Shown in pieces: positions 8,114-17,647 of a stretch of 64,000 bases of DNA. A model generated the notes under the pieces. That model had not been told where the DNA came from, ran no database searches, and saw only the letters and a program-made list of their open reading frames with translations. How positions within the stretch are numbered: position 1 is the stretch's first letter; each line of letters starts with the position of its first letter. The position numbers and the translations under genes were made by a program. The stretch comes from CAZCBN01 sp964496975 (GTDB lineage Bacteria > Planctomycetota > Phycisphaerae > Phycisphaerales > UBA1924). The DNA is taken from NCBI GenBank assembly GCA_964496975.1, contig CAZCBN010000002.1, forward strand, positions 19,793 to 83,792, written 5' to 3'.

Positions 8114-9172
8114 TCAGTACTTCAGGACGGCCAGCTTGTTCATCGCCCAGGCGCCGATCAGCATGCCGCCCGCGGCGATCATCATCATCATCCGGCCGTT
8201 GTCCGTGTTGTACATCGGCTTCATGTACTCGGGGTTGATGACGTTCAGCACCACGAACATCACCACCGGCAGCCCGAGCAGCACCTGCTTGCTCATCTGG
8301 CTCTCGGCGATGAGCACGCGCACCTTCTTGGCCATCTTCAGTCGGTCGCGCATCACCGCGGCGAGACGGTTGGTCGTCTCCGCCAGGTTTCCGCCGGCTC
8401 GGATCTGAATCGCCACCGACGCCGCGAAGAGCTTCAGGTCCTGGCTCGGGTTGTCGTCCGCCGCACGCAGCAGCGATTGCTCGAGCGTGACGCCCAGCTC
8501 CTGCTGCTGGCAGATGTCGCTGAACACCGACTTCACCGGGTCTTGGCACTCCTTCGCGGCGAGGTTCAGGGCGGCCGTGACAGTGTGCCCGGCGCGGAGC
8601 GAGCGGGCGCACAGACCTAGCGCCTCGACAAACTGGGCGTCAAACTTGGCGGTTCGCTTCTCCGCCTTCATCTTGAGCACAGACCAGATGCCGTAGAGCA
8701 CCGTCCCCGCGGCGAGCGCCGCCGCGACGGGATGCCCCACGATGACATAGGCAAGAACGAACGCCGCGGCCGGCGCACCAAGAACCACCGCGAACGCCGC
8801 AGCGACCGGCACGTCCATGCCCGCCTGGTGGAGCTTGGTCTCCAGGGCCTCGATCGGCGACGACGAGCCGGCCAGCGACCGCTGCCCGGGCAGCACGGTC
8901 TTGATGGCCTTGCCCTCGCGGAAGAGCTGAACAACGCGGCCGCCCTCCGGCACGCCCCGCGCACCGAGCACATCGTCATCCGCGCCGACACGCCGTCGGA
9001 TCTTCTCGACACGCGCCGCCTTCTTGCCTGACCACATGAGCCACGCGATCACCCACACCGAAAGCATGAGCACAAACACGGCGCCGACCGCGAGCGCGTC
9101 GAGCGGCCGAAGCCCGAAGGGCAGCCCGCCCGCGGACCCGGCGACCGCGATGATGAACGAGGTGGCGCTCAT
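8114..9172 (-). CDS. tadB: Tad secretion inner-membrane platform protein TadB
   Basis: A 352-residue T2SSF-domain protein: an N-terminal membrane segment, a cytoplasmic linker with two further membrane segments, then FVEALGLCARSLRAGHTVTAALNLAAKE, RAGGNLAETTNRLAAVMRDRLKMAKKVRVLIAESQMS and a C-terminal pair of membrane helices. The start ATG (9172-9170) overlaps the tadA stop as ATGA, which settles the start against longer in-frame options. It partners TadC. Confidence 0.92.
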   Translation of the reverse strand: MSATSFIIAVAGSAGGLPFGLRPLDALAVGAVFVLMLSVWVIAWLMWSGKKAARVEKIRRRVGADDDVLGARGVPEGGRVVQLFREGKAIKTVLPGQRSLAGSSSPIEALETKLHQAGMDVPVAAAFAVVLGAPAAAFVLAYVIVGHPVAAALAAGTVLYGIWSVLKMKAEKRTAKFDAQFVEALGLCARSLRAGHTVTAALNLAAKECQDPVKSVFSDICQQQELGVTLEQSLLRAADDNPSQDLKLFAASVAIQIRAGGNLAETTNRLAAVMRDRLKMAKKVRVLIAESQMSKQVLLGLPVVMFVVLNVINPEYMKPMYNTDNGRMMMMIAAGGMLIGAWAMNKLAVLKY

Positions 9173-10569
9173 CCTGCTTTCCTGCCCTTCGCGTCGAGGC
9201 CCCGCTTGAGGGGCGTGAGGCCCTCGGGCATCGCGTCGGCCTGCGTGGGCATCTTCCCGCGGAAGAAGAGCTCGTCGGGAAGGTTGTGCCCCTCGGCCCG
9301 CAGCTTCTCGATGATCTTGGGCCGCACGCCGCACGACTCGTGCTGACCGGACGCGTTGCCCTCGGCGTCGATGCCGGTCTGCCGGAAGACGAAGATGTCC
9401 TGCAGCAGCACAACGTCCGCCTCCATGCCCGTGATCTCGCTGATCGCGATGATCTTGCGACGCCCGCCCGTGAGGCGGTCGGCGTGCACAAGGAGCTGCA
9501 CCGCCGACGCGATCTGCTGCCGGATGGTCGCGATGGGGTAGTTCAACCCGGCCATGCTGACCATGCTCTCCAGGCGGCGGATGGTGTCGCGCGTTCCGTT
9601 GGAGTGGAGCGTCGTCATGGAGCCGTCGTGGCCCGTGTTCATGGCCTGCAGCATGTCCAGCGCCTCGGCACCGCGGATCTCGCCGATGACGACACGGTCC
9701 GGCCGCATGCGCAGGGCGTTCTTGACGAGGTCCCGCTGCGTGATGAGCCCCTTGCCCTCAACGTTCGCGGGGCGCGTTTCAAGCCGCACGACGTGGTCCC
9801 GCTGCAGTTGAAGCTCGGCCGCGTCCTCGATCGTGATGACGCGTTCGCCCGACGGGATGCACCGGCTCAGGACGTTGAGCAGCGTCGTCTTGCCCGATCC
9901 CGTGCCGCCCGACACGATGATGTTGACCCGGGCCGCGACGCACGCCTCGAGGAACTCCATCATCTGCGGCGTCAACGCGCCGACTTCCACGAGCCGCTTG
10001 GTATCGAACGGGATCTTCCCGAACCGCCGGATCGACACGCTCGTGCCGTCGAGCGCCAGCGGCGGGATGATCGCGTTCACGCGGGACCCGTCGGCGAGGC
10101 GGGCGTCGAGCATCGGGCTGCTCTCATCGACGCGGCGGCCCATCGCCGAGGCGATCCGCTGCACAATCCCCTGCAGGTGCTCGTTGTCGCGAAAGACGAT
10201 CTCGTGCCGTTGGAGACGGCCCTTTTTCTCAACGTACACCTGCTTGGGCCCGTTGATGAGAATGTCGCTGATGTCCGGGTCGCGCAGGATGTCCTCAAGC
10301 GGCCCGAGCCCGAAGATGTCGTCGATCACACGGGAGACAAGGCGTTCCTTCTCCGCCGCGGTGAGCGGTCGGCCCTCGTTCCGCAGCAGCGTGTCTACCT
10401 GCGCAGCGCACTGCGCCCGCAGCGTCTCACGCGGCAACTCGCGCGCACGGGCGAGGTCGATCGCCTCCAGCAAACGCTTGTGCACACGGGCCTGCAGGCC
10501 CTCCATCTCGTCCGGTGCGTTCGTGGCGCCGCCCGGGGGCGACGCGCCGCGTGCTTCCTCCTTGCTCAC
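9169..10569 (-). CDS. tadA: Tad pilus assembly ATPase TadA/CpaF
   Basis: A 466-residue secretion ATPase of the GspE/VirB11 superfamily. The Walker A motif is GGTGSGKTT (221-229), followed by the Asp-box and the Walker B-like [21 protein letters not shown], and the His-box in [15 protein letters not shown]. It powers Flp pilin polymerisation at the cytoplasmic face of TadB/C. The GTG start overlaps the tadZ stop (GTGA) and its stop overlaps tadB (ATGA), so it is translationally coupled on both sides. Length is typical of the CpaF family. Confidence 0.96.
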   Translation of the reverse strand: MSKEEARGASPPGGATNAPDEMEGLQARVHKRLLEAIDLARARELPRETLRAQCAAQVDTLLRNEGRPLTAAEKERLVSRVIDDIFGLGPLEDILRDPDISDILINGPKQVYVEKKGRLQRHEIVFRDNEHLQGIVQRIASAMGRRVDESSPMLDARLADGSRVNAIIPPLALDGTSVSIRRFGKIPFDTKRLVEVGALTPQMMEFLEACVAARVNIIVSGGTGSGKTTLLNVLSRCIPSGERVITIEDAAELQLQRDHVVRLETRPANVEGKGLITQRDLVKNALRMRPDRVVIGEIRGAEALDMLQAMNTGHDGSMTTLHSNGTRDTIRRLESMVSMAGLNYPIATIRQQIASAVQLLVHADRLTGGRRKIIAISEITGMEADVVLLQDIFVFRQTGIDAEGNASGQHESCGVRPKIIEKLRAEGHNLPDELFFRGKMPTQADAMPEGLTPLKRGLDAKGRKAG

Positions 10570-11804
10570 GCCGCCTCCCTTCCGGCGTCGGCCTTCTTGC
10601 CGAACCGCCGCCGCGCCTTGTCAGGACGGCGAGCCTTCGCGTCGCCGCTGGCAGCCGGGTCAGATTCCGCATCCGCGGCGGCCGGCGCCGCCTCGGCCGC
10701 CAGCGACAGGATGGCCCGCCGCAGCGGTGACTTCGGCGCCGCGTCCGACAGCGCCTCGCCCCCGGCCAGCGCGCGCAGCGCCGCGTCAGGATCGTCCGGC
10801 AGCGTGCGCAGCGTCTCTACGTCAAGCGCCTTCTGCGCCTCCACCACCGTCACCTGCGACTTGCCCTTGCGCACCCGATTGGCCACCAGCAGCGGCGTCG
10901 CCTGAACCCCGCGGTCGCGGAGTGTCTTCGCCGTCATCCGCGCGGCCTTCAGATCCTTGACGTTGAGCTGAAACACGATCAGCGCCGCCGTCGACGCCTC
11001 AACAAGACCCGCCACGGTCTCCATCGCGAGCGTCCCGGCATCGACGACCGCCGCCGGGTACGCCGCCGCGATCTCGCCAACCCCTGCCACAAGCCGCTCG
11101 CTGTCGATCGCCGCCGGCTCCGCAAAGTCGACCGACGCCGGCCCCAGCAGCACATCCAACCGCTCCCCGTGCTTGTACGACGTCGACCTCACCAGCTCCG
11201 CGTCCAGCGCCCCGCCCCGGTGCAGCAGATCGGCGATGCCGTAGTTGTGGCTCACGCCGAGGTGCGCCGCGACGCCGCCGAATCGATCGTCCAGATCCAG
11301 CAGCGCCGCCCGTTCACCCACGATGCGGGCCAGTTCGTCCGCGAGATTGATCGCCACCGTCGTGGCCCCGTTGCCCCCCCCCGCCGCGATCACCGTCACG
11401 AGCGCGCCGCGCCGCGCGTCGCGCGGCTGGCACTGCTCCGCAAGGTCGCGGCAGATCGGCACCGCGTCGGGCGTGATCCACGCCTTCGGCATGAAGTGCC
11501 GCGCGCCCGCCTGCATGGAATGGAACAACTGCCCGCGGTCAAACTCCGGCGCCACGACCACAAACCGGCTCGCCGGATGAGCCGCCGTCAGCTCGGCCAG
11601 CTCCCCGAGCATCCCCGCCGGATCGGGCGCGATGTCTACGAGCACGAGCCCCGGCGCCCGGCCGTCCAGCGCAGCCGCCGCATCCGCAAGCGAGCCGTAC
11701 ACCGCGACCGGCGTAAGCAACGCATCGGACGCGAAGACCGTCCGCACCGCCTGCGCCGCGTCGCCGTCGGTCGTCACAAACATGGTCCCCGGCGATCGGC
11801 TCAT
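10566..11804 (-). CDS. tadZ: TadZ/CpaE-like pilus localisation ATPase
   Basis: A 412-residue protein with an N-terminal response-regulator-like domain lacking a clear phosphoacceptor pocket, followed by a ParA/MinD-type ATPase domain. The P-loop is unusual: AGGGNGATT (141-149) in place of KGGxGKTT, so the signature lysines are missing. The remaining MinD-like elements (LLDLDDRFGGVAAHLG, VDAGTLAME) are present. TadZ proteins mark the polar site of Tad assembly. A basic, Ala-rich tail (last 60 residues, [19 protein letters not shown]) extends beyond the ATPase domain. Start and stop codons overlap both neighbours by 4 nt. Confidence 0.88.
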   Translation of the reverse strand: MSRSPGTMFVTTDGDAAQAVRTVFASDALLTPVAVYGSLADAAAALDGRAPGLVLVDIAPDPAGMLGELAELTAAHPASRFVVVAPEFDRGQLFHSMQAGARHFMPKAWITPDAVPICRDLAEQCQPRDARRGALVTVIAAGGGNGATTVAINLADELARIVGERAALLDLDDRFGGVAAHLGVSHNYGIADLLHRGGALDAELVRSTSYKHGERLDVLLGPASVDFAEPAAIDSERLVAGVGEIAAAYPAAVVDAGTLAMETVAGLVEASTAALIVFQLNVKDLKAARMTAKTLRDRGVQATPLLVANRVRKGKSQVTVVEAQKALDVETLRTLPDDPDAALRALAGGEALSDAAPKSPLRRAILSLAAEAAPAAADAESDPAASGDAKARRPDKARRRFGKKADAGREAA

Positions 11805-13738
11805 CGCGGGCCCGCCCCCCCTTGAGGCCGCGGATCCGCCCAGCCCGTCGGCCCGCGGAGCCGCTCCAGGCCCGTGTCCCGCAGCCAGTTCGGCTCGTGC
11901 GCCGTGCGCGGCGCGGAGCCGTCGAGGCGCCCCTCCGCGTACAGCTCCCAGTCATTCGGCCGCACGTGCGCATCGCCCGGCATCGGCAGCACGCTCGTCG
12001 TGTCCAGCGGCTCCACAAGCTCCACCGTCGCCAGCACCAGCAGCTCTGTGTCGCCCTGTTCGTACCGCACCGAGCGGAACAGAGGCCCAAGGATCGGAAT
12101 CCGGCTCAGCCCCGGCACACGCTGGCTCCGCGCCACCGTGCTCCGGCTGATCAGCCCCGCCATCGCAAAGGTCTGCCCGCTCCGCATCACGAGCGTCGTC
12201 GCCGCCCGGCGCGTCACGAGTGAGGGGATCGTGAACCCCTGCAGCTCGATCGCGCCGATATCGCTCAGCTCGCTCACCTCGGGGGCCACCTGCATCCGGA
12301 TCGCGCCGTCCCCGAGCACCGTCGGCACAAAGTTCAGCCGGACGCCGAACTCCTTGTAGTCGATCGTGATCGTCGTCCCGCCGATGCCCGAGCCCTGCGG
12401 CACGGGGATCGGAAACTCGCCACCCGCAAGAAACGACGCCTTCTCGCCGGACAGCGCGACCAGCGTCGGCTCCGCCAGCGTCCGCACGTACTGGTTGTCC
12501 TCAAGCGCCTCGAAGAACAGCTCCAGCTCAATGCCCGGGAAGCCCGCGAAGAACGTCGTCGTGTTCGTCGCCCGCGGAGAGCCCTGGAACTGGAACGGCA
12601 GGTCATTGCCGACCTGCGTCTCGTTCGGCACGCCGATGCCGATGTTGTTGGGGTTGCCCCCGATCGTCGACGCCGCGAAGAACGTGTCCGACGTGTGGAA
12701 CCCGTTGATCCCGAGCGACCGCAGCGCCACCCGGTTCGCCTCGGCGACACGCACGCGGATCTGCACCTGCGGCACGCCAGCGACCCGCGTCATGTCCACG
12801 TACGGCGCCCCCGCCGCCTCAAGAAACCGCCGCAGCGCCTCCGCGTGCTCCGCCTGCGGGATCGTCCCCGTCACCACCAGCACGTCGCGTGTCTGCCGAA
12901 GTTCGATCCGCGAGCCCGGCAGCGCCGACATCAGCGTCCGCCGCATCTCCTCGACGTCGACCTCGATCAGCAGCTTCGTTTGCCACTGCTCGCCGTTCGC
13001 GCCCCACAGCCGAAGGTCCGTCGTCCCCGGCGCCGAGCCCACCACGAGCACCCGCGTCGGCGAGACGATCCGCACGTCGGCGACCTTGTCGTTCGCGACC
13101 GAGATCTCCTTCACCATCCACCCCGGCTCGATCACCCGCGAGTGCCCGATCGGGAGCACGAGCGTCTCCGCCGGCTCCGCGAGCAGCTCGACGCCGTCCT
13201 TCAGCATCTGCCCCTGCGCCGCCGCCCACACGACCGGCGCGCTCTCGGGCCACGCCGGCACAGCGGGCGCACCAGCGCCTCGACCAACGCCCATCGGCAA
13301 GGCTGCGTCCGCGTCGCCCGTCACGACAACGGTCCGCGGCGCCACGCTCTCGGGCAGCACCCATTCCTCACCCGCGGCGAGCCCCGCACCGCGCGGCATC
13401 GCCGCATCGCCGGGGCCGACACCCGCATCGGGCAAGACCCACGATTCATCGCCGGATCCGCCCGCGGCATCGTCACCAACGGCCGTGGCCTCCCCGGCCG
13501 CGGCCACCAGCTGCAACCCCGCCGTGATCGGCTCAAGCCCCGCGGCGTCGATCGTGTCCACGCCGCTATCCACGCCGCCATCCCCGCCGGCCTCCACGGC
13601 GCCCTCAGCGCCGACAAGCCACGGGGCCATGGTCGCGGCCGCGTTCCCCGCCGGTCCGAGCGGCCAACACACCGAAGCCGCGGCCCACGACGCCAACGCC
13701 AGGCGTTCCGCGCCGCTGTTGTGCCTCTGAAGATTCAC
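11801..13738 (-). CDS. rcpA: Tad-type secretin RcpA/CpaC
   Basis: A 645-residue outer-membrane secretin. It begins with a signal peptide and a long Ala/Gly/Asp-rich region (to about residue 200). A pilus-assembly N-terminal domain follows (GWMVKEISVANDKVADV, TRVLVVGSAPGTTDLRLWG), then a BON-like segment and the secretin domain (ALSGEKASFLAGGEFPIPV, VTRRAATTLVMRSGQTFAMAGLI). It forms the channel for the Flp pilus. GTG 13738 was chosen because AAGGGGG lies 6 nt upstream and a signal-like hydrophobic stretch follows; a longer frame from 13774 lacks both. The stop overlaps tadZ (ATGA). Confidence 0.93.
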   Translation of the reverse strand: MNLQRHNSGAERLALASWAAASVCWPLGPAGNAAATMAPWLVGAEGAVEAGGDGGVDSGVDTIDAAGLEPITAGLQLVAAAGEATAVGDDAAGGSGDESWVLPDAGVGPGDAAMPRGAGLAAGEEWVLPESVAPRTVVVTGDADAALPMGVGRGAGAPAVPAWPESAPVVWAAAQGQMLKDGVELLAEPAETLVLPIGHSRVIEPGWMVKEISVANDKVADVRIVSPTRVLVVGSAPGTTDLRLWGANGEQWQTKLLIEVDVEEMRRTLMSALPGSRIELRQTRDVLVVTGTIPQAEHAEALRRFLEAAGAPYVDMTRVAGVPQVQIRVRVAEANRVALRSLGINGFHTSDTFFAASTIGGNPNNIGIGVPNETQVGNDLPFQFQGSPRATNTTTFFAGFPGIELELFFEALEDNQYVRTLAEPTLVALSGEKASFLAGGEFPIPVPQGSGIGGTTITIDYKEFGVRLNFVPTVLGDGAIRMQVAPEVSELSDIGAIELQGFTIPSLVTRRAATTLVMRSGQTFAMAGLISRSTVARSQRVPGLSRIPILGPLFRSVRYEQGDTELLVLATVELVEPLDTTSVLPMPGDAHVRPNDWELYAEGRLDGSAPRTAHEPNWLRDTGLERLRGPTGWADPRPQGGAGPR

Positions 13739-13798
13739 GCTGAGCCCCCTTGCGTGCGAGCGTCCGCACAACACCGCTGGTCCGTTGATCCCGCCGCG

Positions 13799-14959
13799 CT
13801 ACTCCTCGTCGTCCGTCGTCGGCACCGTCGCCACGTCGTCGCCTTCCTCGGCATCGCTGCCCTCGCCGTCATCGGTCGCACCGTCCGACGAGGCCTGCCG
13901 CGGCGCTTCGGCGGTCCCCTGCGCCGGCGCAGGGGCTCCGGGCGGCGCGGCGTTCTTCACCGGCCCCGCCGGCTTGTCCGCGCGAGACGACCGCCGCTCA
14001 AACGAGACGACCTCGGTGCTCGAGCCGCGGATCACCCGCACCTCCCACACCTCGGGCCGCGTGTCCACGACGGGCACGTTCGCCCGCTGCACCGCCACAT
14101 CGGCGAGCGTCGCCGCGGGATTCGCGAGCACCACCGTCGGCGGCGCGACGCGTTCAACCGGAGCCGCGGGCACCTGCACCACGTTCACCGTCGCCGCGAC
14201 GGGCGCGTTCGCGCTGTCCGTCTTTTCCGCGGTCAGGCTCGAGTCCAGCGGGTTCCGCAGCGAGAGCGACAACTGCCCCCGCTCCCGCGCCGCCTGCAAG
14301 TTTCGGGCCTGCTCCGGCTGGACGAGCAGAGTGACCATCATCGTGCGCTCGTTGCTGGGCTTCGCCGGCGCCGGCTTCTCCGCCTCGCCCTTGCCCTGCG
14401 GAGCCTCGTCCGCCCCGCTGAAGACCGTCTCATCCCCGATCGCCAGGACCGGCACGTTCTGCAACAGCGTCTCCGCAGGCCCCTGCGCTGAGCCCGCGGC
14501 GCTGTGCCGCGCGTACGCGACCAGCACGTCCACGCGGCACCCCGGATAGATCAACCCCCGCATCGCGGCCGAGGGAGTCAGTTCGACGCTGACCGCGCGC
14601 GCACCGTCGGGCAGCGAGCTCGCGAGCCGCGCCCCGGAGTTTTCCTCAAGGAGCGAACGCTCCGTGAGCGCCTGCCCCGCCACAAGCGCCACCCGCGGCA
14701 CCCGGCCCAGCACCTTGACGCTGGACCGCATCGCGCCCTCCGGGAGTTCCGACACCGGAACAACCTTTGTCGCGAGGTGTGACTCCTGCAGCAGCGTGAA
14801 GGGCGCAATATCGGCGGCGGCGACGACGATCTCCGCTTCCTTTGGCGCGGCCGCCTGACGACCGTTCCCCGAACGCAGCGCCGCCATCAGCACCGCGGCG
14901 CACAACCCCGCCACCAGACCCAGCCCGAGAACCGCGATGATCTGAACCTTGCTGTTCAT
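13799..14959 (-). CDS. cpaB: Flp pilus assembly protein CpaB/RcpC
   Basis: A 386-residue protein with one N-terminal membrane helix (VQIIAVLGLGLVAGLCAAVLM), then a SAF-like domain (EIVVAAADIAPFTLLQESHLATKVV) and the RcpC/CpaB domain (SVELTPSAAMRGLIYPGCRVDVLVAY, TMMVTLLVQPEQARNLQAARERGQLSLSLRNP). RcpC is a periplasmic partner of the secretin. The C-terminal 70 residues are low-complexity and strongly acidic (DDGEGSDAEEGDD). AAGGGA sits 7 nt before ATG 14959, which defines the start. It is the first gene of the minus arm, 273 nt from the divergent membrane-protein gene. Confidence 0.9.
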   Translation of the reverse strand: MNSKVQIIAVLGLGLVAGLCAAVLMAALRSGNGRQAAAPKEAEIVVAAADIAPFTLLQESHLATKVVPVSELPEGAMRSSVKVLGRVPRVALVAGQALTERSLLEENSGARLASSLPDGARAVSVELTPSAAMRGLIYPGCRVDVLVAYARHSAAGSAQGPAETLLQNVPVLAIGDETVFSGADEAPQGKGEAEKPAPAKPSNERTMMVTLLVQPEQARNLQAARERGQLSLSLRNPLDSSLTAEKTDSANAPVAATVNVVQVPAAPVERVAPPTVVLANPAATLADVAVQRANVPVVDTRPEVWEVRVIRGSSTEVVSFERRSSRADKPAGPVKNAAPPGAPAPAQGTAEAPRQASSDGATDDGEGSDAEEGDDVATVPTTDDEE

Positions 14960-15231
14960 GCCGGGTTCCCTTGAACGCGTGGACCGGGGCACATCCCCCC
15001 CGATCGGCTTATCGGAGACACGGCGCGGGACCTTGAGCATCGTGCCGGCAAGACCGGGGCTTCCAGGGCGGACCGGGTTCCGGGGACTGCACCGCGCCAC
15101 CCGCCGTGCCGATGCCGCCCCCGACCCGGAGCCGGGCCGCCGCGCTCCCGAACCACGCCGAACCGGCGGTCCGCGTCCGAGAACCACGAGGACGCGGGCC
15201 GTGCCGGCGGGCCCAGGAAGGAACAGCAGCC

Positions 15232-15609
15232 GTGCGCACTCTCCTTGACATCGTCGCGCAGCTCGAGCCGAGCCTCGCCTGGTGCGCCGTGCTCAGCACA
15301 GCGCTCTTCTCGTGCGCACTCGACCTGCAAGCCCGTCGGCTATTCCACCCGGTGACCGTCGCGCTCTGGGCGTTCGGCATCGCGACCGCCGCGTGGATCG
15401 GGGGGTGGGGCATGCCGCAGATCAACACCGCGGTCGTGTTCCTCGCCGCCACGCACGCGTCGCTGATGATCGGCACCCGCGGCCGCGCGGCGTCCAACCG
15501 CGGCTCGGCCGAGGCCGAGACGACGGGCGAGGATTCCGAAGCACTGGAGCGCACGCTCCGGCTCTCGGACGCCCAGGCCGAGCCGGCGCCCCTCCGCAAG
15601 AGCGCGTGA
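15232..15609 (+). CDS. Small multi-pass membrane protein next to the flp gene
   Basis: A 125-residue protein with two to three hydrophobic helices (about residues 12-28, 38-55 and 60-75) and a hydrophilic, acidic C-terminus. GTG 15232 is preceded by AGGAAGGAA. It has no recognised family. Divergent from cpaB and upstream of the pilin, it may belong to the Tad locus, but that is inferred from position only. Confidence 0.6.
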   Translation: MRTLLDIVAQLEPSLAWCAVLSTALFSCALDLQARRLFHPVTVALWAFGIATAAWIGGWGMPQINTAVVFLAATHASLMIGTRGRAASNRGSAEAETTGEDSEALERTLRLSDAQAEPAPLRKSA

Positions 15610-16175
15610 GGCTGCGCGCCCGCACCGCATCACATCCCTCGCGGCGTACGCGTCGCCCCTTGCAGCGCCGAGCGCGATCGCTCAGCGCTCCGGGCGATGC
15701 CTGCGCGCGCACGGTCGGTCCCCGTCCGCCATCGCCCTCCCCGCGTGCGACTTCCCGACGCACGCAGCTCGTCACTGTGTAGAGAAGCACCGGCCGACGT
15801 GTCCGACGCACGCCGGGGCCCCTTCGGCCTCCGCGTGTTGCTTCGGCGGGCGGCGCGACGCCCAGGCCCGCGGCGCGTCCGTCGGGGCGCTGCCACGCGT
15901 TGGGCAACCTTTGCGCTCGCTGCGGCGGCGCACGCCGCTTGGAGGAACGCGTGACCCGTTCCATCTGTAACGACTCGGCAAAGAACGCCCTCTTTGCGGC
16001 GGGCAGGGGGTCGGAATCGGCGAAAGAGTCCCCTGAACACGTGTCTCTCCGGCTCATGAATCCGATGCTCTGGCCTGTGGTTCTCGTGAACCACGTCCGC
16101 GGGCGAAACATCCACGCCCGCACATGAAGGCTGGGGCCCGCCGCGAGGCCGGCCCCCTGTGCAGGGAGTGATCAC
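15610..16175. other. 566-nt non-coding leader region before flp
   Basis: No convincing gene is present; the open frames are GC-rich shadows with arginine-rich translations. Its right end carries a perfect 7-bp inverted repeat at 16077-16094 and the palindrome ACACGTGT near 16038. A GC stem (GGGGCC/GGCCCC) lies just before the pilin ribosome binding site, around 16133-16156. It most likely holds the flp promoter and a structured 5' leader. Confidence 0.6.
16077..16094. promoter_or_regulatory. Inverted repeat GTGGTTC-TCGT-GAACCAC upstream of flp
   Basis: A perfect 7-bp inverted repeat with a 4-nt centre lies 82 nt before the pilin start. It could be an operator for a dimeric regulator or an RNA hairpin in the leader. 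No T-run follows, so an intrinsic terminator is unlikely. Confidence 0.45.
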
Positions 16176-16358
16176 ATGAAGCAGTTCAAGCAGCTCGTCG
16201 CGCGTTTCGTTCGTGAGGATGACGGCCTCGAGACGATCGAGTACGCGGTGATGACCGCGCTGATCGTCGCCGGCCTGGTCGCCGCGCTCGGCGCGTTGTC
16301 GGGTGCCGTGTCGGGTCGCTTCGGCGAGGTGCAGGGCACGGTCGACGGCCTGAACTAA
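16176..16358 (+). CDS. flp: Flp-type pilin
   Basis: A 60-residue Flp pilin, the structural subunit of the Tad pilus. The cleavage site for the type IV leader peptidase is DDG|LETIEY, with the Flp-specific Glu at +5 and Tyr at +6, followed by the hydrophobic helix AVMTALIVAGLVAALGAL. AGGGAG lies 7 nt before the ATG. Mature length is about 41 residues, normal for Flp/Fap pilins. It is a single copy and opens the plus arm of the locus. Confidence 0.95.
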   Translation: MKQFKQLVARFVREDDGLETIEYAVMTALIVAGLVAALGALSGAVSGRFGEVQGTVDGLN

Positions 16359-16506
16359 GCCGTCCGCTTCCATCGCGGCCGGGGGCCGCGGGAGGGTGTG
16401 CGCCCCGTGCCACGCCCGACCGCGGCCCTCGCCGCGCGTCGACTCTCCATCGCGGCGACACGTGTCGCCGCGCCTCCTGGCCACGACGCCCAAGGGACCT
16501 CTCCGC

Positions 16507-17079
16507 ATGCTCACAGGCACCTCTCCACTCGCCGGCCTCGACCCGGTCCCTTGGGCCGTCGTGCTCGCGGCGGCGTGCGTCGGGGCGGCGTGGGACGCAC
16601 GCGTGCAGCGTCTGCCGAACGCGCTGACGCTGCCGCTGCTGGCGCTCGGGCTTGTCTACGCGGGTGTCGCGACGGGGGCGGCAGGGGTGCTCTCCGCGCT
16701 GCTCGCGTCGGTGACGCTCGCGTTGCCGTTCATCGTGCTCTGGCTGTTTGCCAAGGGCGGCGCGGGGGACGCCAAGATGATGGCGGCGGTCGGGGCGTGG
16801 CTCGGCGCATCGCAGGGCATCACGGTGCTCGTCGCGGTGACGCTCGCGGGCGCCGTGCTCGGTACGGCCCTCGCGTTCGCCCGGGGCGACGGGGTGCGGC
16901 TTGTGCGCGACACGGCGCGGGGCGCCTCTGCGGCGCTCGCGGTGGCGCTGGGCCGGCTCCCGGCGCAGCACCTGGCCGCGGCCTTGCCCGCGCCGCGGGC
17001 CGGGCAACGGTTTCCCTACGGCGTGGCGATCCTGAGCGGGATCGCCGCATGTTTCCCCTTTGCAGGAGCGCTCGCATGA
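16507..17079 (+). CDS. tadV: Prepilin peptidase TadV/CpaA
   Basis: A 190-residue integral membrane A24-family aspartyl peptidase that processes Flp pilin and the TadE/G pseudopilins. The two catalytic aspartates lie in WDARVQRLPN (near residue 22) and GAGDAKMMAAVG (near residue 81). Six hydrophobic segments are visible; the methylase domain of PilD-type enzymes is absent, as expected for TadV. The start is ATG 16507; longer frames run into Arg/Pro-rich non-coding sequence. Its stop overlaps tadE (ATGA). Confidence 0.93.
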   Translation: MLTGTSPLAGLDPVPWAVVLAAACVGAAWDARVQRLPNALTLPLLALGLVYAGVATGAAGVLSALLASVTLALPFIVLWLFAKGGAGDAKMMAAVGAWLGASQGITVLVAVTLAGAVLGTALAFARGDGVRLVRDTARGASAALAVALGRLPAQHLAAALPAPRAGQRFPYGVAILSGIAACFPFAGALA

Positions 17080-17555
17080 CCAACACACGCGTCTCATCGC
17101 CCGGCTCGACGCTCCGGTTCACACTTCGGCCGACGGGCTCGGTCGCGACTGCGGCCGGCCGGCCCCGGTCGCTGCGGGGCCCCGGGCACAGGCCCGGCGC
17201 CAGCATCGTTGAGGCGACGCTGGTGCTGCCGCTGCTGCTGTCGATCGTGTTCGGGGCGGTGGAGTTCGGCGTGATCCTCCACGCGCGGCACAGCATGACC
17301 AACGCCGCACGCGACGCGGCGCGCATGCTCGCGGTGCAGGGGACGACCATCGACGAGGCGGCGGAGGCCGCGCTCGCGACCCTCCCCGGCGACCCGGACG
17401 ACTATGAGTTCACGGCGACGCTCCCCGCGTCGGAAGACGAGCGGGACGTTCGCGTGGAGATCACGGTGCCGCTGTGCGACCTTGGTCTCGGCTGCCTGGG
17501 CAACATCACGGGCGAGACGATGGCCGTCGCGGTGGTGATGCGCAGCGAGCGGTGA
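17076..17555 (+). CDS. tadE: TadE-family pseudopilin
   Basis: A 159-residue protein with a 40-residue basic N-terminus, then the TadE-like hydrophobic helix GASIVEATLVLPLLLSIVFGAVEFGVILHA and a short globular part. The E in IVEATLVLPLL is the Glu+5-like residue of Tad pseudopilins, which are cleaved by TadV. AGGAG precedes the ATG, which overlaps the tadV stop. Two cysteines in LCDLGLGCLGN might pair in the periplasm. Confidence 0.9.
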   Translation: MTNTRVSSPGSTLRFTLRPTGSVATAAGRPRSLRGPGHRPGASIVEATLVLPLLLSIVFGAVEFGVILHARHSMTNAARDAARMLAVQGTTIDEAAEAALATLPGDPDDYEFTATLPASEDERDVRVEITVPLCDLGLGCLGNITGETMAVAVVMRSER

Positions 17556-17647
17556 GACCGCCGCTTTGACGTGTCGAACAAGGCTTGAACCCGCAACCCA
17601 CGCTTCCGGCCGCGCGACGCTCGCGGCCCATCGTGCGAGGAGGCCCC

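Noticed and set aside
13739..13774. Longer secretin N-terminus from 13774
   Set aside because: No ribosome binding site and it precedes the signal peptide with unrelated residues; GTG 13738 has AAGGGGG at good spacing.
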